The position numbers and the translations under genes are program-made. From Bombyx mori (lineage: Eukaryota > Arthropoda > Insecta > Lepidoptera > Bombycidae), in assembly GCF_030269925.1 (NCBI RefSeq), contig NC_085128.1, forward strand, positions 13,828,501 to 13,892,500: DNA of 64,000 nucleotides. Direction: 5' to 3'. Below, piece after piece: positions 1 through 11,130 of this stretch. Under the pieces are notes generated by a model. That model had not been told where the DNA came from. It made no database searches and saw nothing but the letters and a program-made list of their open reading frames with translations. Position 1 is the first letter of the stretch. Each line of letters begins with the position of its first letter.

Positions 1-45
1 GACACGACCTTCAGCAATGAAGTAAGTATGCGACTAAGAAGAGGG
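1..45 (+). mobile_element. RTE-type LINE 3' tail remnant
   Basis: The window opens inside a tail containing ACGACCTTCAGCAATGA followed by an AAGAAGA-rich end. Near-identical tails occur at about 28992-29044 and, as ACGACCCTCAGCAATGAG, at the 3' end of the endonuclease-bearing element ending at 33037. I assign it to the RTE 3' terminus by that resemblance. The 5' part lies outside the window. Confidence 0.45.
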
Positions 46-780
46 TCCACAAAGCACGGAGAAATCGAACCTATAGATCCTCAGCCTACTATTAACTAAA
101 TCCATCATCAATTATTATTCATTATACATGACAAAAACCATCGAAAATAAATGTAAGTATAGTTTAATTTTTCGTGATGACGATATTGCTTCAGCTGTAA
201 ACTGATAAAAATTATAAAACTTACATTACGATTTTATACAAGAATCAATTTTTGGTTCAATGAATATCACAGAATGCCGTTACCGATCTTGAAATACGAC
301 CTTGAAGCTATCACTGCAATGAAGAAACGGCTGTCCTACCTGTCAAATCTAAGCGCATCTTGCTGCGCTTATAAACATGACAGCGGTACCGACACGTGCA
401 CGCAATTCCAAAAAGTTAATAAATCGAATAATAGCTTCGAACAGTTCCAACATTCCTAACGAGTCAGTCGACAAATGCAAATGAACCAGCACATACGAGG
501 GTGCAACATCGAACTCAACGCTCAGCTATGGGGCCCATCGATCGCTATTGTCCTGTAATAGTTCCGACTTTACGGTGCCCTCCCCATGCGGTGCCCTACT
601 TATATCGCGACCCTCAGATACTTTCAAAAGTTTCTGCAACGAGTGGACTATGTTCGATAGAGTACAAGACACGTAAATTACTTTAGAAGACAATAGATGA
701 AATGTTTTTTTTTTTTTGTTTTTTAATAATAATAATCTTTAAGTGTCACCTTTGTATCTTTTCTTTCGTTTGTCTATACT
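46..780. other. Unassigned AT-rich DNA
   Basis: No gene or clear repeat was recognised. The short ORFs here (about 60 codons) have no family features, and the stretch at 480-690 is only mildly GC-rich. A T-run lies at about 707-722. Confidence 0.4.
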
Positions 781-1209
781 TCTATACTTAATATTATAGA
801 GGAAAGATTTGTTTGTTTGTTTGTATTGAATAGGCTCCGAAACTACTGAACCGATTTGAAAAATTCTTTCACTGTTTGGAAAACACACCATTCCCGAGAC
901 ACATATTTTTTGAAAAAATTAGGGATCCTTACTAAAACTCCTATAATGTAACCCAAGATGTAAAAATTACCTAAAATTTTTTTACATCGCGTGCCCTGCG
1001 GTAACTATTCATAATAGAATAAAATAATGTACTACGACTTTGTAGAACCCATCATTATTATACATTATACAAAAAGTGTCGCGACAGTAAATGTCTAACT
1101 ATTATAGTTATGCCGCAATAAGCGTTCTTTTATTTAAAAAAATAAAACAATGTCAATTATCGTTGAAATTTTTGTTAAAGACCCGAGCGCAGTCGGAACG
1201 GGCCGCTAT
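781..1209 (+). mobile_element. Non-autonomous Helitron, family H2 (copy 1)
   Basis: It starts TCTATACTTAATATTATAG, continues with a TTTG-repeat and the phrase GAATAGGCTCCGAAACTACT, and ends near GGGCCGCTAT. The same family recurs at 19124-19415 (+) and 40970-41681 (-). The terminal CTAG seen in the third copy has decayed to CTAT here. No ORF for Rep/helicase is present, so it is non-autonomous. Confidence 0.7.
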
Positions 1210-1289
1210 ATTTAATAATTTTATTTTTTCTTATGAAAAATAGTTTTTGTATTTTGATACATTTTTTAAATCGCATTTGTCAGTGAACG

Positions 1290-1480
1290 AGCCACGGCTT
1301 CTCTGGTTAGTTGTCGTGGTTGTGGTTGTCGGAGTCCGTAGACATAACAATGTGGTGAATACCGCCGTTCATTTTGAGATATGAAGTACATTTCTCAATT
1401 GTATGACAAAACAGCTATCACACATTTGAAACTGGGACACATGACTATTTCGCAGCAGATATAGGTAGAGTACCTACCCG
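1290..1480 (-). repeat. Degenerate Bm1-like SINE fragment
   Basis: Scattered matches to the Bm1 reverse complement (GGAGTCCGTAGACAT, TTGAGATATGAAG, CGCAGCAGATATAGGTAG, TACCTACCCGCGTGGGCTCA) suggest an old, heavily mutated copy. Its borders cannot be set precisely. Confidence 0.4.
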
Positions 1481-2125
1481 CGTGGGCTCAAACCACATAT
1501 CACCATGTTTAGAACAATTACAAACAGACAATTGTTATTTTCAAAATGTATTCCACATCGACGATTTTAACCGCGAGAAGTGGCTATTAAAAATACATAA
1601 TAATATCAAACTTGTCGCTCTCTGCTATGGCTTTTGCTAAATGTCTGCAAAAAATCGATTTCTTGAATCTTCTCGAGCCCTATCTATCGTACATTATTGG
1701 GACTATAGTAGAAACCTTCCTTGAAGTGTAAACAATAACTGTACTGAGTTTCATCACAATCGGATGAAAGGTTTTGGAACGTAAGAAGACAAACATACAT
1801 ACATACCAACATTCAATAATATTATTAAAAAGAAAAAGATAAATGAACTTTTTAAACGTTCTTAATTGAATATAACCTTTTTAATATGTTCCTAATAAAA
1901 CCTTTTTGATAATATTTCAAAATAAATTTCAAAACGCAAGCAATCAAATTCAAACATGGAACTGTATTGAACAATCGATCTGTTCAGCCCATCGGACGGG
2001 CACTGATTCTCTTTTTTTTTCAAAATTTTTGTAATCAACAAAATTTTTGTAATTATTTTATTTTAATTTTATATTTTTTTTACTATTTTCGTTTATCGGA
2101 TTTACCAAAATTTCCAGTTTTAAAT
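1480..2125 (+). promoter_or_regulatory. Region upstream of the tubulin start codon (possible promoter and 5' UTR)
   Basis: This is AT-rich DNA between an old repeat fragment and the ATG exon. A T-rich stretch (about 2010-2090) precedes the start codon. Several TTCAG-like initiator matches occur, for example near 1981, but there is no convincing TATA box. I infer it holds the promoter only from its position; the transcription start cannot be fixed from sequence. Confidence 0.3.
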
Positions 2126-2128
2126 ATG
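2126..2128 (+). CDS. Alpha-tubulin start exon (ATG only)
   Basis: At 2126-2128 an ATG is followed immediately by the donor GTAAGT. The next exon begins at 2402 with AGG GAG TGC (Arg-Glu-Cys) after the acceptor GAGCAG, which makes MREC. An intron placed directly after the initiator Met is a familiar feature of animal alpha-tubulin genes. No other in-frame ATG precedes exon 2 without a stop. The 5' UTR lies upstream and its start was not determined. Confidence 0.85.
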
Positions 2129-5100
2129 GTAAGTGTTTTATATGTAGATTTATGAAATATTAGTAAATATTGTTTACTCCACTCATACAGATATATCAGG
2201 TCAGTGCCCGTTGTAGTTTATGTCTGGTGTTTAAGTTGCAAATAAAAATGGAAATGTTTATCCTAAGAAATATTTTTTTTAAATTAGTTGACAATGGTTC
2301 TTTTAGTTTCGGTCAAAAATTTCTAATAGTTCTAGAAATGACTTGCCCATGTGTCGCGCCGCACACTCGCAGACTAAACAATACAATTTATCTTCGAGCA
2401 GAGGGAGTGCATATCCGTACACGTGGGCCAAGCCGGGGTCCAGATGGGCGTCGCGTGCTGGCAGCTATACTGCTTGGAGCACGGGATCCGACCTGACGGA
2501 ACCCTGCCCGCTTGTGAAACTGATCCTAATACAGCGGATTCCTGCTTCAATACGTTTTTTTCTGAGGCTGATCGAGGGAAGATGGTGCCGAGGGTCGTGA
2601 TGGTTGATTTAGAGGCTACTGTTATAGGTGGGTAAATGTTGAGTTATTCATTTTAAGCCTAGGTTAAATGCAATATACAATCGAATGATGAATTTTTGAC
2701 GTTAAAAGATAGTTTTGTGGGGTTCATAAAAGTGTGACCCTGTGCCTGTGAAGTGATGCCCTCGTAAAACTGGGAAGGCCTTCGAGCCACCAGTAAATTA
2801 TCAATATCAAATTAAAAAAAGTGTGACGAGCTCGGAGATCTTGACCATGTTGGAATAATTGGATGAGTTAAATCAGAAACTTCGTTTGAAAATACTATGA
2901 CAACGAAGGGAAGATGGGAGACGTAGAGTGGTTCGAAATTCGATAGCCAGGGTTGTATGATTAATACGCTAGCTAGCTTCTAATTAAATTAAACAATGCT
3001 GCGATTCAAATGGCATTATCAAATTGCTTAATTTTAATGGTGTGGTGTATTGAGTAGAGATCAATAGATTTCAGAGTTATTCGTTTGGGTTTAGAGTCTT
3101 AGACGTACGCTTAATTAAAATGCAATTGAGCTTTTAATATTGTGATTTCTGTGGAATACGGAAAATATTTGATTTAACTAGCAGTTCCGTCTCCCCATAA
3201 ACAGCTCTTTTTTGTTTCAGACGAAGTTCGTTCCGGTGAATACCGCCAACTGTATCACCCTGAACAGTTGATAACTGGTAAAGAAGACGCGGCGAATAAC
3301 TACGCGAGAGGGCACTATTCGACCGGACGCGAGGTTCTCAGTCCGGTTATGGAGCGAATTAGGAAACTTGCCGATCAATGTACCGGACTACAGGTAGAAT
3401 GAATTGATCGTAATATACTGATCAGAGAGATTATGTCTTGTACCGAATAGAATGGAATGAACTCTGATTTGGGATGGTGCTGGTAATTTCCAATCGTCGT
3501 GGCCTAAAGGATAAGACGTCCGGTGCATTCGTGTTGAGCGATGCAACGGTGTTCGAATCTCAGGCGGGTACCAATTTTTTTAATGAAATGCGTACTCAAC
3601 AAATGTTCACGATTGACTTCCACGGTGAAGGAATAACATCGAGTAATAAAAATGAAACCCGCAAAATTATAATTTGTGTAATTACTGGGGATAGGACCTC
3701 TTGTGAGGCCGCGCGGGTAGGTACCCTGTCTATTTCTGCCGTGAAGCAGTAATGCGTTTCGGTTTGAAGGGTGGGGCAGCCGTTGTAACTATACTGAGAC
3801 CTTAGAACTTATATCTCAAGGTGGGTAGCGCGTTTACGTTGTAGATGTTTATGGGCTCCAGTAACCACTTAGCACCAGGTGGGCTGTGAGCTCGTCCACC
3901 CATCTAAGCAATAAAAATAAATAAAAAATATATTTATGGCACCGCTTGTCATAAGAGCCGGGATTTTACCGGCCTTTACTTGGAATAGCTGCATGAATAG
4001 TACGTTTCCGGATCACTACATGCCACGAGGCTTTGAGGGGAATTCTTTCGGGACAATAAGGATGTGGTGAAAAGGCCCTAAGCCGTACTTTGCGAATTTA
4101 TTGCTTGCCTACATGCTTAAAGCATCATCATCATTTAAAACGTTGGACATATCTGTATCGAATTAATTTATAACCTAATCATAAACATAACACCTTACTT
4201 ATTATATCCATGAGCGATTATCCATTTATAAATTGGGCCAAAACTTTGGTTACCGACCAAAAAAATCCAAAAATCAAGAGCAAATCTCATTGAAAATATT
4301 TTAAACAAGGTTCAAATAAAAACATTTTAACTTGTCATACATAAACTGATGGATTCTTTTTTGGTTTTCGTTAGGGTTTCTTCGTGTTTCATTCGTTTGG
4401 AGGTGGCACAGGATCTGGATTCACATCGCTACTGATGGAGAAGCTATCTGACGAGTTTGGAAAGAAGAGTAAACTGGAATTTGCCATATATCCTGCGCCA
4501 CAAGTAGGTTTTGATGAGTTTTGTATATTTTTCTATTCCGCAGCAGAGATCCCTCCTAATTTATCAGAGTATAATGAATATAAACAATCCTTAATCCTTT
4601 TTATTAATTATATAGTGAAGTATATTAATTCGAAAAATTAAATAGGCCAGGGAAAGGTCATTTCCTAAGATCATTTCAATGCAACGGTACTACGATTGCC
4701 AACAGGCTTTTAATAGTGAGCGTATTCACATTCCAAATTCGGTAACTTCTTTACCAACCAGCTAAGCTAAGACCTAAGCGCTTAGTACTACGGACGGGCG
4801 TGATATTGTTGTAGCATAATGGAATATATGCCCCTGGTATTGCTGACGTCCATGAGCAACGGTAGCCACTTAACATCAGGTGGACTGTATGCTCTTACTC
4901 CGTGTGCGATAACCAGACAATTTCACGTTCTTTATGCATCAAATCTTGAAAGATTTGAACAATATTAAATTAAATTAGTTAAACATATTCTCAAATAATA
5001 ATTATTGTCCAGTTGATGATACATTAGGATTAATTAAATTAGATAGTAACTTACATACGTGTGTGTGTGTGTGTGTGTGAGAGCGTATGTGTGTATGTTA

Positions 5101-8100
5101 TATACACACAGTGCGTATTTAGGCATCTGTTCAGTTGTTAAATTTTGTTTTTCTGTATGCACCTGCTTTGAGTTGCAATCCAGATTATGTTAAATATTTA
5201 AACTTAATTTTTATCGGTAGTAATTTGTTTAAAAAAAATTGCATTCGGATCTTACGGTCTAGCGAGCAATTTGACTCGCTCGGTGGAAGAAGACCTTCTG
5301 TTTGTCGTTACCCCCAAGCTACCATAGTTATAAGTGCCCATCTTCATCTCCCAGGTGTCAACTGCGGTAGTGGAGCCATACAACGCGGTGCTAACTACGC
5401 ACGCGACCATCAGTCATTCGGATTGCGCCTTCATGGTGGACAATGAAGCTATCTACGACATTTGCAGGCGAAGGCTGTCTATAGAGAGACCTTCTTATGC
5501 AAATTTGAATAGGCTTATCTCACAAGTATGCAACATTCTTATATATTTTAGATTTAATATCTTTGTTGGTTTTCGCGAGCCGTAAATAATATTAAAATTA
5601 TGGTCATTCGTGAGCACTCAAGCTAAAGTATTTGAAACGTCAGAAATAATATATTATTAACAATAAAACTTTATTATACCTTAACTTATGTTTATTTACG
5701 TAAATAGAGTATATTTATATGAATAGATAGATAATTAGAGATAGATAAATAGATAATTAATAGACATTATTTATATAAACAAAAATAAATTTCTTTTTAA
5801 TTATATCTTAGGTTAAGGCAGTTTTTTTGAGAAACCATTAAGAGGTCATGCTCAAGTTTATTATAACGCCGAAATAAAAATGTGTGATTAACTTCTCATT
5901 GCGTGCTATTGTATGTATTTGTTACATAGCTTCAATGAGAAAGTGAGCTCAACCAATATTTGAAATGCGCAGTGTATATAGCCCTTAACTTTGGAATGTC
6001 TGATTAGATTTCTTATTTGGTCCGTTTTAAAGTAAAGAAACAATGATACTGTTTTCTTAGTTTAGTATTATTCAATTTAGAAATTACTTTCGGAATTTGT
6101 ATCAAGTGTAAATTAAATTATTTCTTTGATGTCCATAGGTAGTTTCGTCTATAACGGCTTCACTACGATTCGATGGCGCCCTAAATGTGGATTTGACGGA
6201 ATTCCAAACGAATCTCGTTCCCTACCCAAGGATACATTTTCCACTAGCCGCGTACGCACCCGTTGTTTCTGCTGATAAGGTAATTTTAGAATTTGGTAGC
6301 AACATTTATTTATTTTTCAACTTTATTTTTATTTCTGCTACTGCCTATTTCTGCCGTGAAGCAGTAATGCGTTTCGGTTTGAAGGGTGGGGTAGCCGTTG
6401 TAACTATACTTGAGACCTTAGGACTTATATCTCAAGATGTAGATGTCTATGGGCTCCAGTGACCACTTAACACCAGGTGGGCTTTGAGCTCGTCCTCCCA
6501 TCTAACCAATAAAAAAAAGGCATCAGCAACACTTAGTTTTTGGAGCTTTGTTTGTAGGCGTACCACGAAGGTATGTCTGTGTCGGAGATCACTGCGGAAC
6601 TGTTCGAGCCCCAGAACCAGATGGTGAAGTGCGATCCTCGAGACGGAAAGTACATGGCGTGCTGCCTGCTGTACAGGGGAGACGTGGTCCCGAAGGACGT
6701 GAACGCGGCTATAGCGGCCATGAAGGGCAGGGCCGGAATACGGTTTGTGGATTGGTGTCCTACCGGTTTTAAAGTGAGTTGCATACGAGTATCTATTTTT
6801 AACACTACATAGTATAAAACAAAGTCTCTTTCTCTGTCCCTATATCTGTCTGTCCCGATGTATGCTTAAATCTTTAAAAATACGCAACGGATTTTCATGT
6901 GGTTTTTTTTAATAGATAGTGATAGAAGAGGAAGGTTTATATGTATAATAACATCCATTAAATAGTGGAGAAATCAATAATAAATTACAGTTTCCGAACC
7001 GAAGCGAGGGCGGGTCGCTAGTTGGTTGCAGAAACTGGTTTTCAATTCGACTGGTTTTTTTTTTTGGTCTATTACCAATGGTGGGCGAGCTCACAGCCCA
7101 CCTGGTGTTAAGTGGTTACTGGAGCCCATAGACATCTTCAACGTAAATGCGTCACCCACCTTGAGATATAAGCTCTATGGTCTCGAGTATAGATACAACG
7201 GCTGCCCTACACTTCAGACCGAAACGCATTACGGCTTCACGGCAGAAATGGGCAGGGCGGTGGTACCTACCCGCGCGGACTCAGAAGAGGTCCTACGACC
7301 AGTAATTACGCAAATTATAATTATATTTAAAATTGTCTCAGGTTGGTATAAACTATCAGCCGCCGTCTGTGGTGACGGGCGGGGATCTGGCCCAAGTGAA
7401 GCGGGCCGCCTCTATGCTCAGTAACACCACCGCTATAGCGGAGGCCTGGGGCAAGCTTGACCACAAGTTCGACCTCATGTATTCCAAGCGAGCTTTTGTG
7501 CATTGGTACGTGGGTTTTTTTTATCAAACACATGGAATTAGTGAATTCTTGTAGCACTATTGAATGTGTGACGAACGCACGGTCTGGCTGGTGTATAATG
7601 ATTACAGCCACCCCTTTCGAGACATTAACTGTCCTACCCTTCGTGGCAAAAATAAGCAGGATGGCAATTACCTTACCCGTGCCGACTTAAAATTTTCTCT
7701 GCCTGCCTACGATAAAGAAAATACCTCAACTCTGTGATCACAACTGCTTCGACGTTGCCAACAGATTGCCATTTCGCGACACTTCGTTAATGCTTATACT
7801 TCATTCAAATATTGGTTGAGGAATTCTCAAGTGATTATTCTATCAATTTATGGATATTTATCGTTAACATCGAATAGCACTGCAAATATTCTTAAAGCCT
7901 TATTAAACGTATATGTCGGCGTCACGCCAGGGTTTTCACACATAAGATCTGTTACAATGAAAATACAATACATTTATATAAAACATTAACAAAAAAGCTA
8001 TTTCTTAGTTTTTACACAATTAGCCATTTTGTGTTGGTTATAGCACCTGCAACTTATTTTAAACAAACAAATGTAATTACTGCGAAACAATTCACAAAAT

Positions 8101-9246
8101 ATAGCTTAATATTCACAATACATATTTTAGTGATTTTTACATGACTGACATAAATTTATTTTACATAAATTTTAACTTATATAAACTAACATTGTTATTA
8201 TCCAGTCTGATAATAAATGGCACCATCTTTTGTATAACAATTACAATACTTAATTAAATTTATAAATTATTATTAATATTTATGCTTTATAAATATTTAA
8301 TTATTTATACAGTCATTTGTGTTTATAAACAATAATATAAACATTAAACACATTCTGAACATTTTCATATCAAAACAGTTAAATATGGTAAAAAAACAGT
8401 TTCATCTGGATAATAATAAATAAATAATAACGTAGAATAAACTAAACTATATATTTTATGTTAATTATTGCCAATAGTGGCGTTTGCAACCATATCTTAA
8501 TATATATAAATCACGTGTCACGTTGTTTGTCCGCGATGGACTCCTAAACTACTTAACCGATTTTAAATTAAATTTGCACACCGTGTGCAGTTTGATCCAA
8601 CTTGAAAGATATGAGGGTTTTTATATCGATTAATGGTCGCAATATTTATTAGTTAGCAATAAAATGATTTCTTATGTTGATTTTTGTTATTAATCGTAAG
8701 TTTCATAAGTCTAAAACAGATGGCGCCTTAAATCAGTTTTTACAGACAATTGTAATACTGTCTGACATTAATATCTCATAGATGGTTAAATGGTGTTAAA
8801 AATACCAACGTTTCATATACGCTACAATTTAATGGCATAAACACCGCGTGTTGCTGAGGCTAAAGTATAAGAGAAATTTATTTCGTAGTAAACGCAATAC
8901 AGTAAAATCCAACTGTTCTTACTTTGTCAATTTTTGGTATTAGCATAGCCGGCCGCGTGTTATTTAGAAACAAAAACCTTAGCCACAGCAACGTGTGGCC
9001 GGGTCTACTAGTATACCTATATAATCACTTGGATATATTAGTCTGTCGCAAGGACAATGAAAATTTAAAATATCTTTGGACAGATACTGAGTACTTGATT
9101 TGTTACTAACCAGGTATGTAGGCGAAGGGATGGAGGAAGGCGAATTCTCTGAAGCGAGAGAAGATTTGGCAGCTCTGGAACGAGATTACGATGAAGTGGC
9201 TATTGAGACGTCAGACATGCAGCCCGGCGCCGATGATGAGTTATGA
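2126..9246 (+). CDS. Divergent alpha-tubulin, nine coding exons, 451 aa
   Basis: Alpha-tubulin binds GTP and pairs with beta-tubulin to build microtubules in the cytoplasm, spindle and axoneme. Coding exons: 2126-2128 (ATG only), 2402-2627, 3221-3393, 4375-4503, 5355-5525, 6139-6279, 6558-6773, 7342-7505, 9114-9246. Every intron is GT...AG and all phases join. Visible motifs are the MREC N-terminus, the tubulin signature GGGTGSG (about residues 143-149), VDLTEFQTN with the catalytic Glu (residue 255, E254 in the usual numbering), VDWCPTGFK, and [19 protein letters not shown] near the C-terminus. The length is one residue over the usual 450 because of an insertion in the loop around residue 40. 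That loop lacks the acetylatable Lys, and the tail ends ADDEL rather than EEY, so detyrosination cycling looks impossible. No frame breaks are seen, so it appears functional. Family assignment is certain; its place among insect paralogues (possibly tissue-specific) is inferred. No symbol is given because the paralogue cannot be told. Confidence 0.95.
3494..3925 (+). mobile_element. Bm1 SINE, full length, in tubulin intron 3
   Basis: It begins TCGTCGTGGCCTAAAGGATA (A-box-like) with a B-box-like GTGTTCGAATC about 50 bp on. It runs through GCAGTAATGCGTTTCGG and ends AAGCAATAAAAATAAATAAA. The tRNA-like head shows Pol III promoter ancestry. It lies sense to the tubulin gene. An ORF of 92 codons inside it has no meaning beyond the SINE. 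Confidence 0.85.
4504..5354 (+). other. Tubulin intron 4
   Basis: The donor GTAGGT is at 4504 and the acceptor CCAG ends at 5354. Contents are a diverged LINE 3' tail (about 4825-4905, with CCCCTGGTATTGCTGACGTC), a TG microsatellite at 5059-5079, and otherwise AT-rich sequence with no recognised feature. Confidence 0.6.
5059..5079. repeat. (GT)n microsatellite
   Basis: About ten GT units in a row, followed by shorter GTAT/GTGT imperfect units to 5100. Likely length-polymorphic. Confidence 0.9.
5526..6138 (+). other. Tubulin intron 5
   Basis: Donor GTATGC and acceptor CATAG. It is AT-rich, with short ATAGATA-type imperfect repeats around 5720-5770. No transposon was recognised. Confidence 0.55.
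6341..6522 (+). mobile_element. Bm1 SINE 3' half, in tubulin intron 6
   Basis: This 5'-truncated copy begins at CTGCCTATTTCTGCCGTGAA and ends in an A-rich tail. An internal gap removes the usual GTGGGTGGCGCATTTACGT stretch before GTAGATGTC. Confidence 0.8.
6802..7021 (+). mobile_element. Non-autonomous Helitron, family H4, in tubulin intron 7
   Basis: It runs from CACTACATAGTATAAAACAA to GAGGGCGGGTCGCTAG, followed by T. The copy at 47370-47587 on the other strand shares both ends. CTAG|T is the expected Helitron 3' terminus. It is about 220 bp with no coding capacity. Confidence 0.65.
7055..7322 (-). mobile_element. Bm1 SINE, partial, reversed, in tubulin intron 7
   Basis: A poly-T start followed by the reverse complement of the Bm1 3' two-thirds, ending near GTAATTACGCAAATTATAAT. 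It lies only 20 bp from the exon 8 acceptor at 7341. Confidence 0.8.
7506..8494 (+). other. Tubulin intron 8, left part
   Basis: The donor GTACGT begins at 7506. This stretch is AT-rich with no recognised gene. The ORFs at 7457-7690 are readthrough of exon 8 into the intron. The rest of the intron holds the Helitron at 8495-9011. Confidence 0.5.
8495..9011 (+). mobile_element. Non-autonomous Helitron, family H1 (copy 1), 517 bp
   Basis: It starts TCTTAATATATATAAAT after an A and ends CTAG before a T. A 6-bp-stem hairpin (GCCACA 8982-8987, TGTGGC 8994-8999) lies 12 bp from the 3' end. These are the defining Helitron termini. It is nearly identical to the copy at 16702-17219. It sits in the last intron of the tubulin gene, 100 bp before exon 9. 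Confidence 0.88.
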
Positions 9247-9920
9247 TCGTTTTTGTAGCTGAGCTCGATTTGCACTTTTGCTATTGTATATTTGTCTCTT
9301 GTCACAAAGTCTGAAGAAGACGAATGAGCCTTGCTTTTAAAATTATTTATCCTGTACTTAGGTTTGTTTGTAACGCCTTTGTCAGCAAAACATTTAGGTG
9401 TTAGCCCTGGACCGCATTAGCCGTCTGCCTTTGTACGAAAAGCGTTTTCACTGAAGCGGACGCCACAAAATCGCGGCCGCGTTGTTTATAATGTTACGTA
9501 TAGCAGTCTAGGAAAATTAATTAAAGGTTTGAAAATGTCCGCTGAGGTCGAATGATGCTTGGTTGGTTTTTCCCCTACACACACTTCTTAAGCCTGACGA
9601 AATTGTCTTTATTAGGAATTTTTTAAATTTAGTAACTGGATTTGTGGTCAATGCCTCCCTCACACGCATTTTTTACTTCTTCGTCACGTAATCTTGCGAT
9701 ATATTTCTCTGTTTTGGCCCAATTCTAAATTGAAAAGCAAATATTGGACGGAGAAGTGTGCGTTAATGTCGGTGACAATATTATAAGAGCATGTAGTGCA
9801 AAGAGAGTTTATGTAAAAGTAATGTCTAGTATATGTTTAGTGTTGCGTCAAAATAAGTAAAAAGTTTATATGAGTGTACCGTCTGATGTTTTGTTTATTA
9901 AAGCTACGATTTTAAAAACT
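9247..9920 (+). terminator. Tubulin 3' UTR with candidate poly(A) signals
   Basis: The stretch after the TGA at 9244-9246 carries no repeat and no other ORF. ATTAAA hexamers occur at 9520-9525 and 9897-9902. The second is followed by a GT-rich run (about 9919-9935), the usual downstream element, so cleavage near 9915-9920 is the better guess. No AATAAA was found in this stretch. Confidence 0.4.
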
Positions 9921-10780
9921 TGTTTATTTTGTTTTGAATTTAATTATGTTTGGGACTGAGAAAAGGATAAGTTTAAGGACTCAGTCCGTAGTTCGTTGAT
10001 GCACTTTTCTATTTTCTCACTGGCGAGAGTTATATGTGCTGATTGATCAACAAATCACAATTTTATCGTTTTTGCGCCGGCACCGTGTTTTGGTTTTTTT
10101 GCACGCTTCGCGCGGTTTTCACACGCGTATTTTTATTGTAGTGTCAACAGATGGCGTGGATAGGGAATTGAGGAAGCAATAAGGAAAAGGAAGTCCCAAC
10201 ATATTTTTCTGTGTAAAATTTTCTTTATCTTCTGTGCGTTTCTAAACTACTTATGCGATTGTGATGAAGCTTGTAGTTCTTGCTATTTGAAATAAGGTTT
10301 CATGTATTTTTTCCGTAGATGGGTGAACGAACTCACGGCTCATCTGGTGTCAAGTGGTTACCAGAGCCAATATACATCACTGAATACGGCTACCAAGTGC
10401 GTTGTCGAAGTCTATGTACCTATCTCAATTAGAGCAAATAATTTAAGCAGGTTTTTGTCACAAGATATTCCTTTTACTTGGAAATAATTAGTGAACATTA
10501 AGTAGGTACCATAAGTATTTGATACATGCTAACCAGACTTGAATGACTGGCACAGTATCGCTTGATACAAGTAGAGCAGACATACTTTAGGCCATGATTT
10601 CTAATAATATTAACCTCAACCTCGGATAAGTGGCATGTTATCCTGATGGTAAAACAGCTACCGACAGCAATGTCGCTGCCCGAACGTAGGTAATATTCAC
10701 CTTTCAATTGTTTATAAATAACGGGTTTCTGCATTTGTATTTAAAACTAAACAGTTTTCCATCAGAAATGGCTAGGACGA
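9921..10780. other. Intergenic DNA with a Bm1 scrap
   Basis: A short reversed Bm1 fragment lies at about 10305-10400 (GGGTGAACGAACTCACGG and GTCAAGTGGTTACC). The remainder, including ORFs of 61 and 78 codons, has no recognisable content. Confidence 0.45.
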
Positions 10781-10782
10781 TG

Positions 10783-11130
10783 AATTTTTTTTATTGCTTA
10801 AGTGGGTGGACGAGCTCACAGCACACCTGATGTTAAGTGGTTACTGGAACCCATAGACATCTACAACGCAAATGCGCCACCCACCTTGAGATGTAAGTTC
10901 TAAGGTCTCAGTATGGTTACAACGGCTGCCCAACCCTTCAAACCGAAACGCCTTACTGCTTCACGGTAGAAATAGGCAGGGTGGTGGTACGTAACCGTGC
11001 GGACTCGCATGAGGTCCTACCACCAGTAATTACGCAAATTATAATTTTGCGGGCTTGATTTTTATTACACGATGTTATTCCTGACACCGTGGAAGTCAAT
11101 TTCCAACATTATGTACGTATTACATTTCAT
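10783..11130 (-). mobile_element. Bm1 SINE, reversed
   Basis: Poly-T, then GCTTAAGTGGGTGGACGAGC through to the region matching TTACACGATGTTATTCC. It is nearly full length but lacks the tRNA-like head. Confidence 0.8.

Noticed and set aside
3494..3580. tRNA gene
   Set aside because: The A- and B-box-like elements belong to the Bm1 SINE head; no cloverleaf can be folded and the same head recurs in other Bm1 copies.
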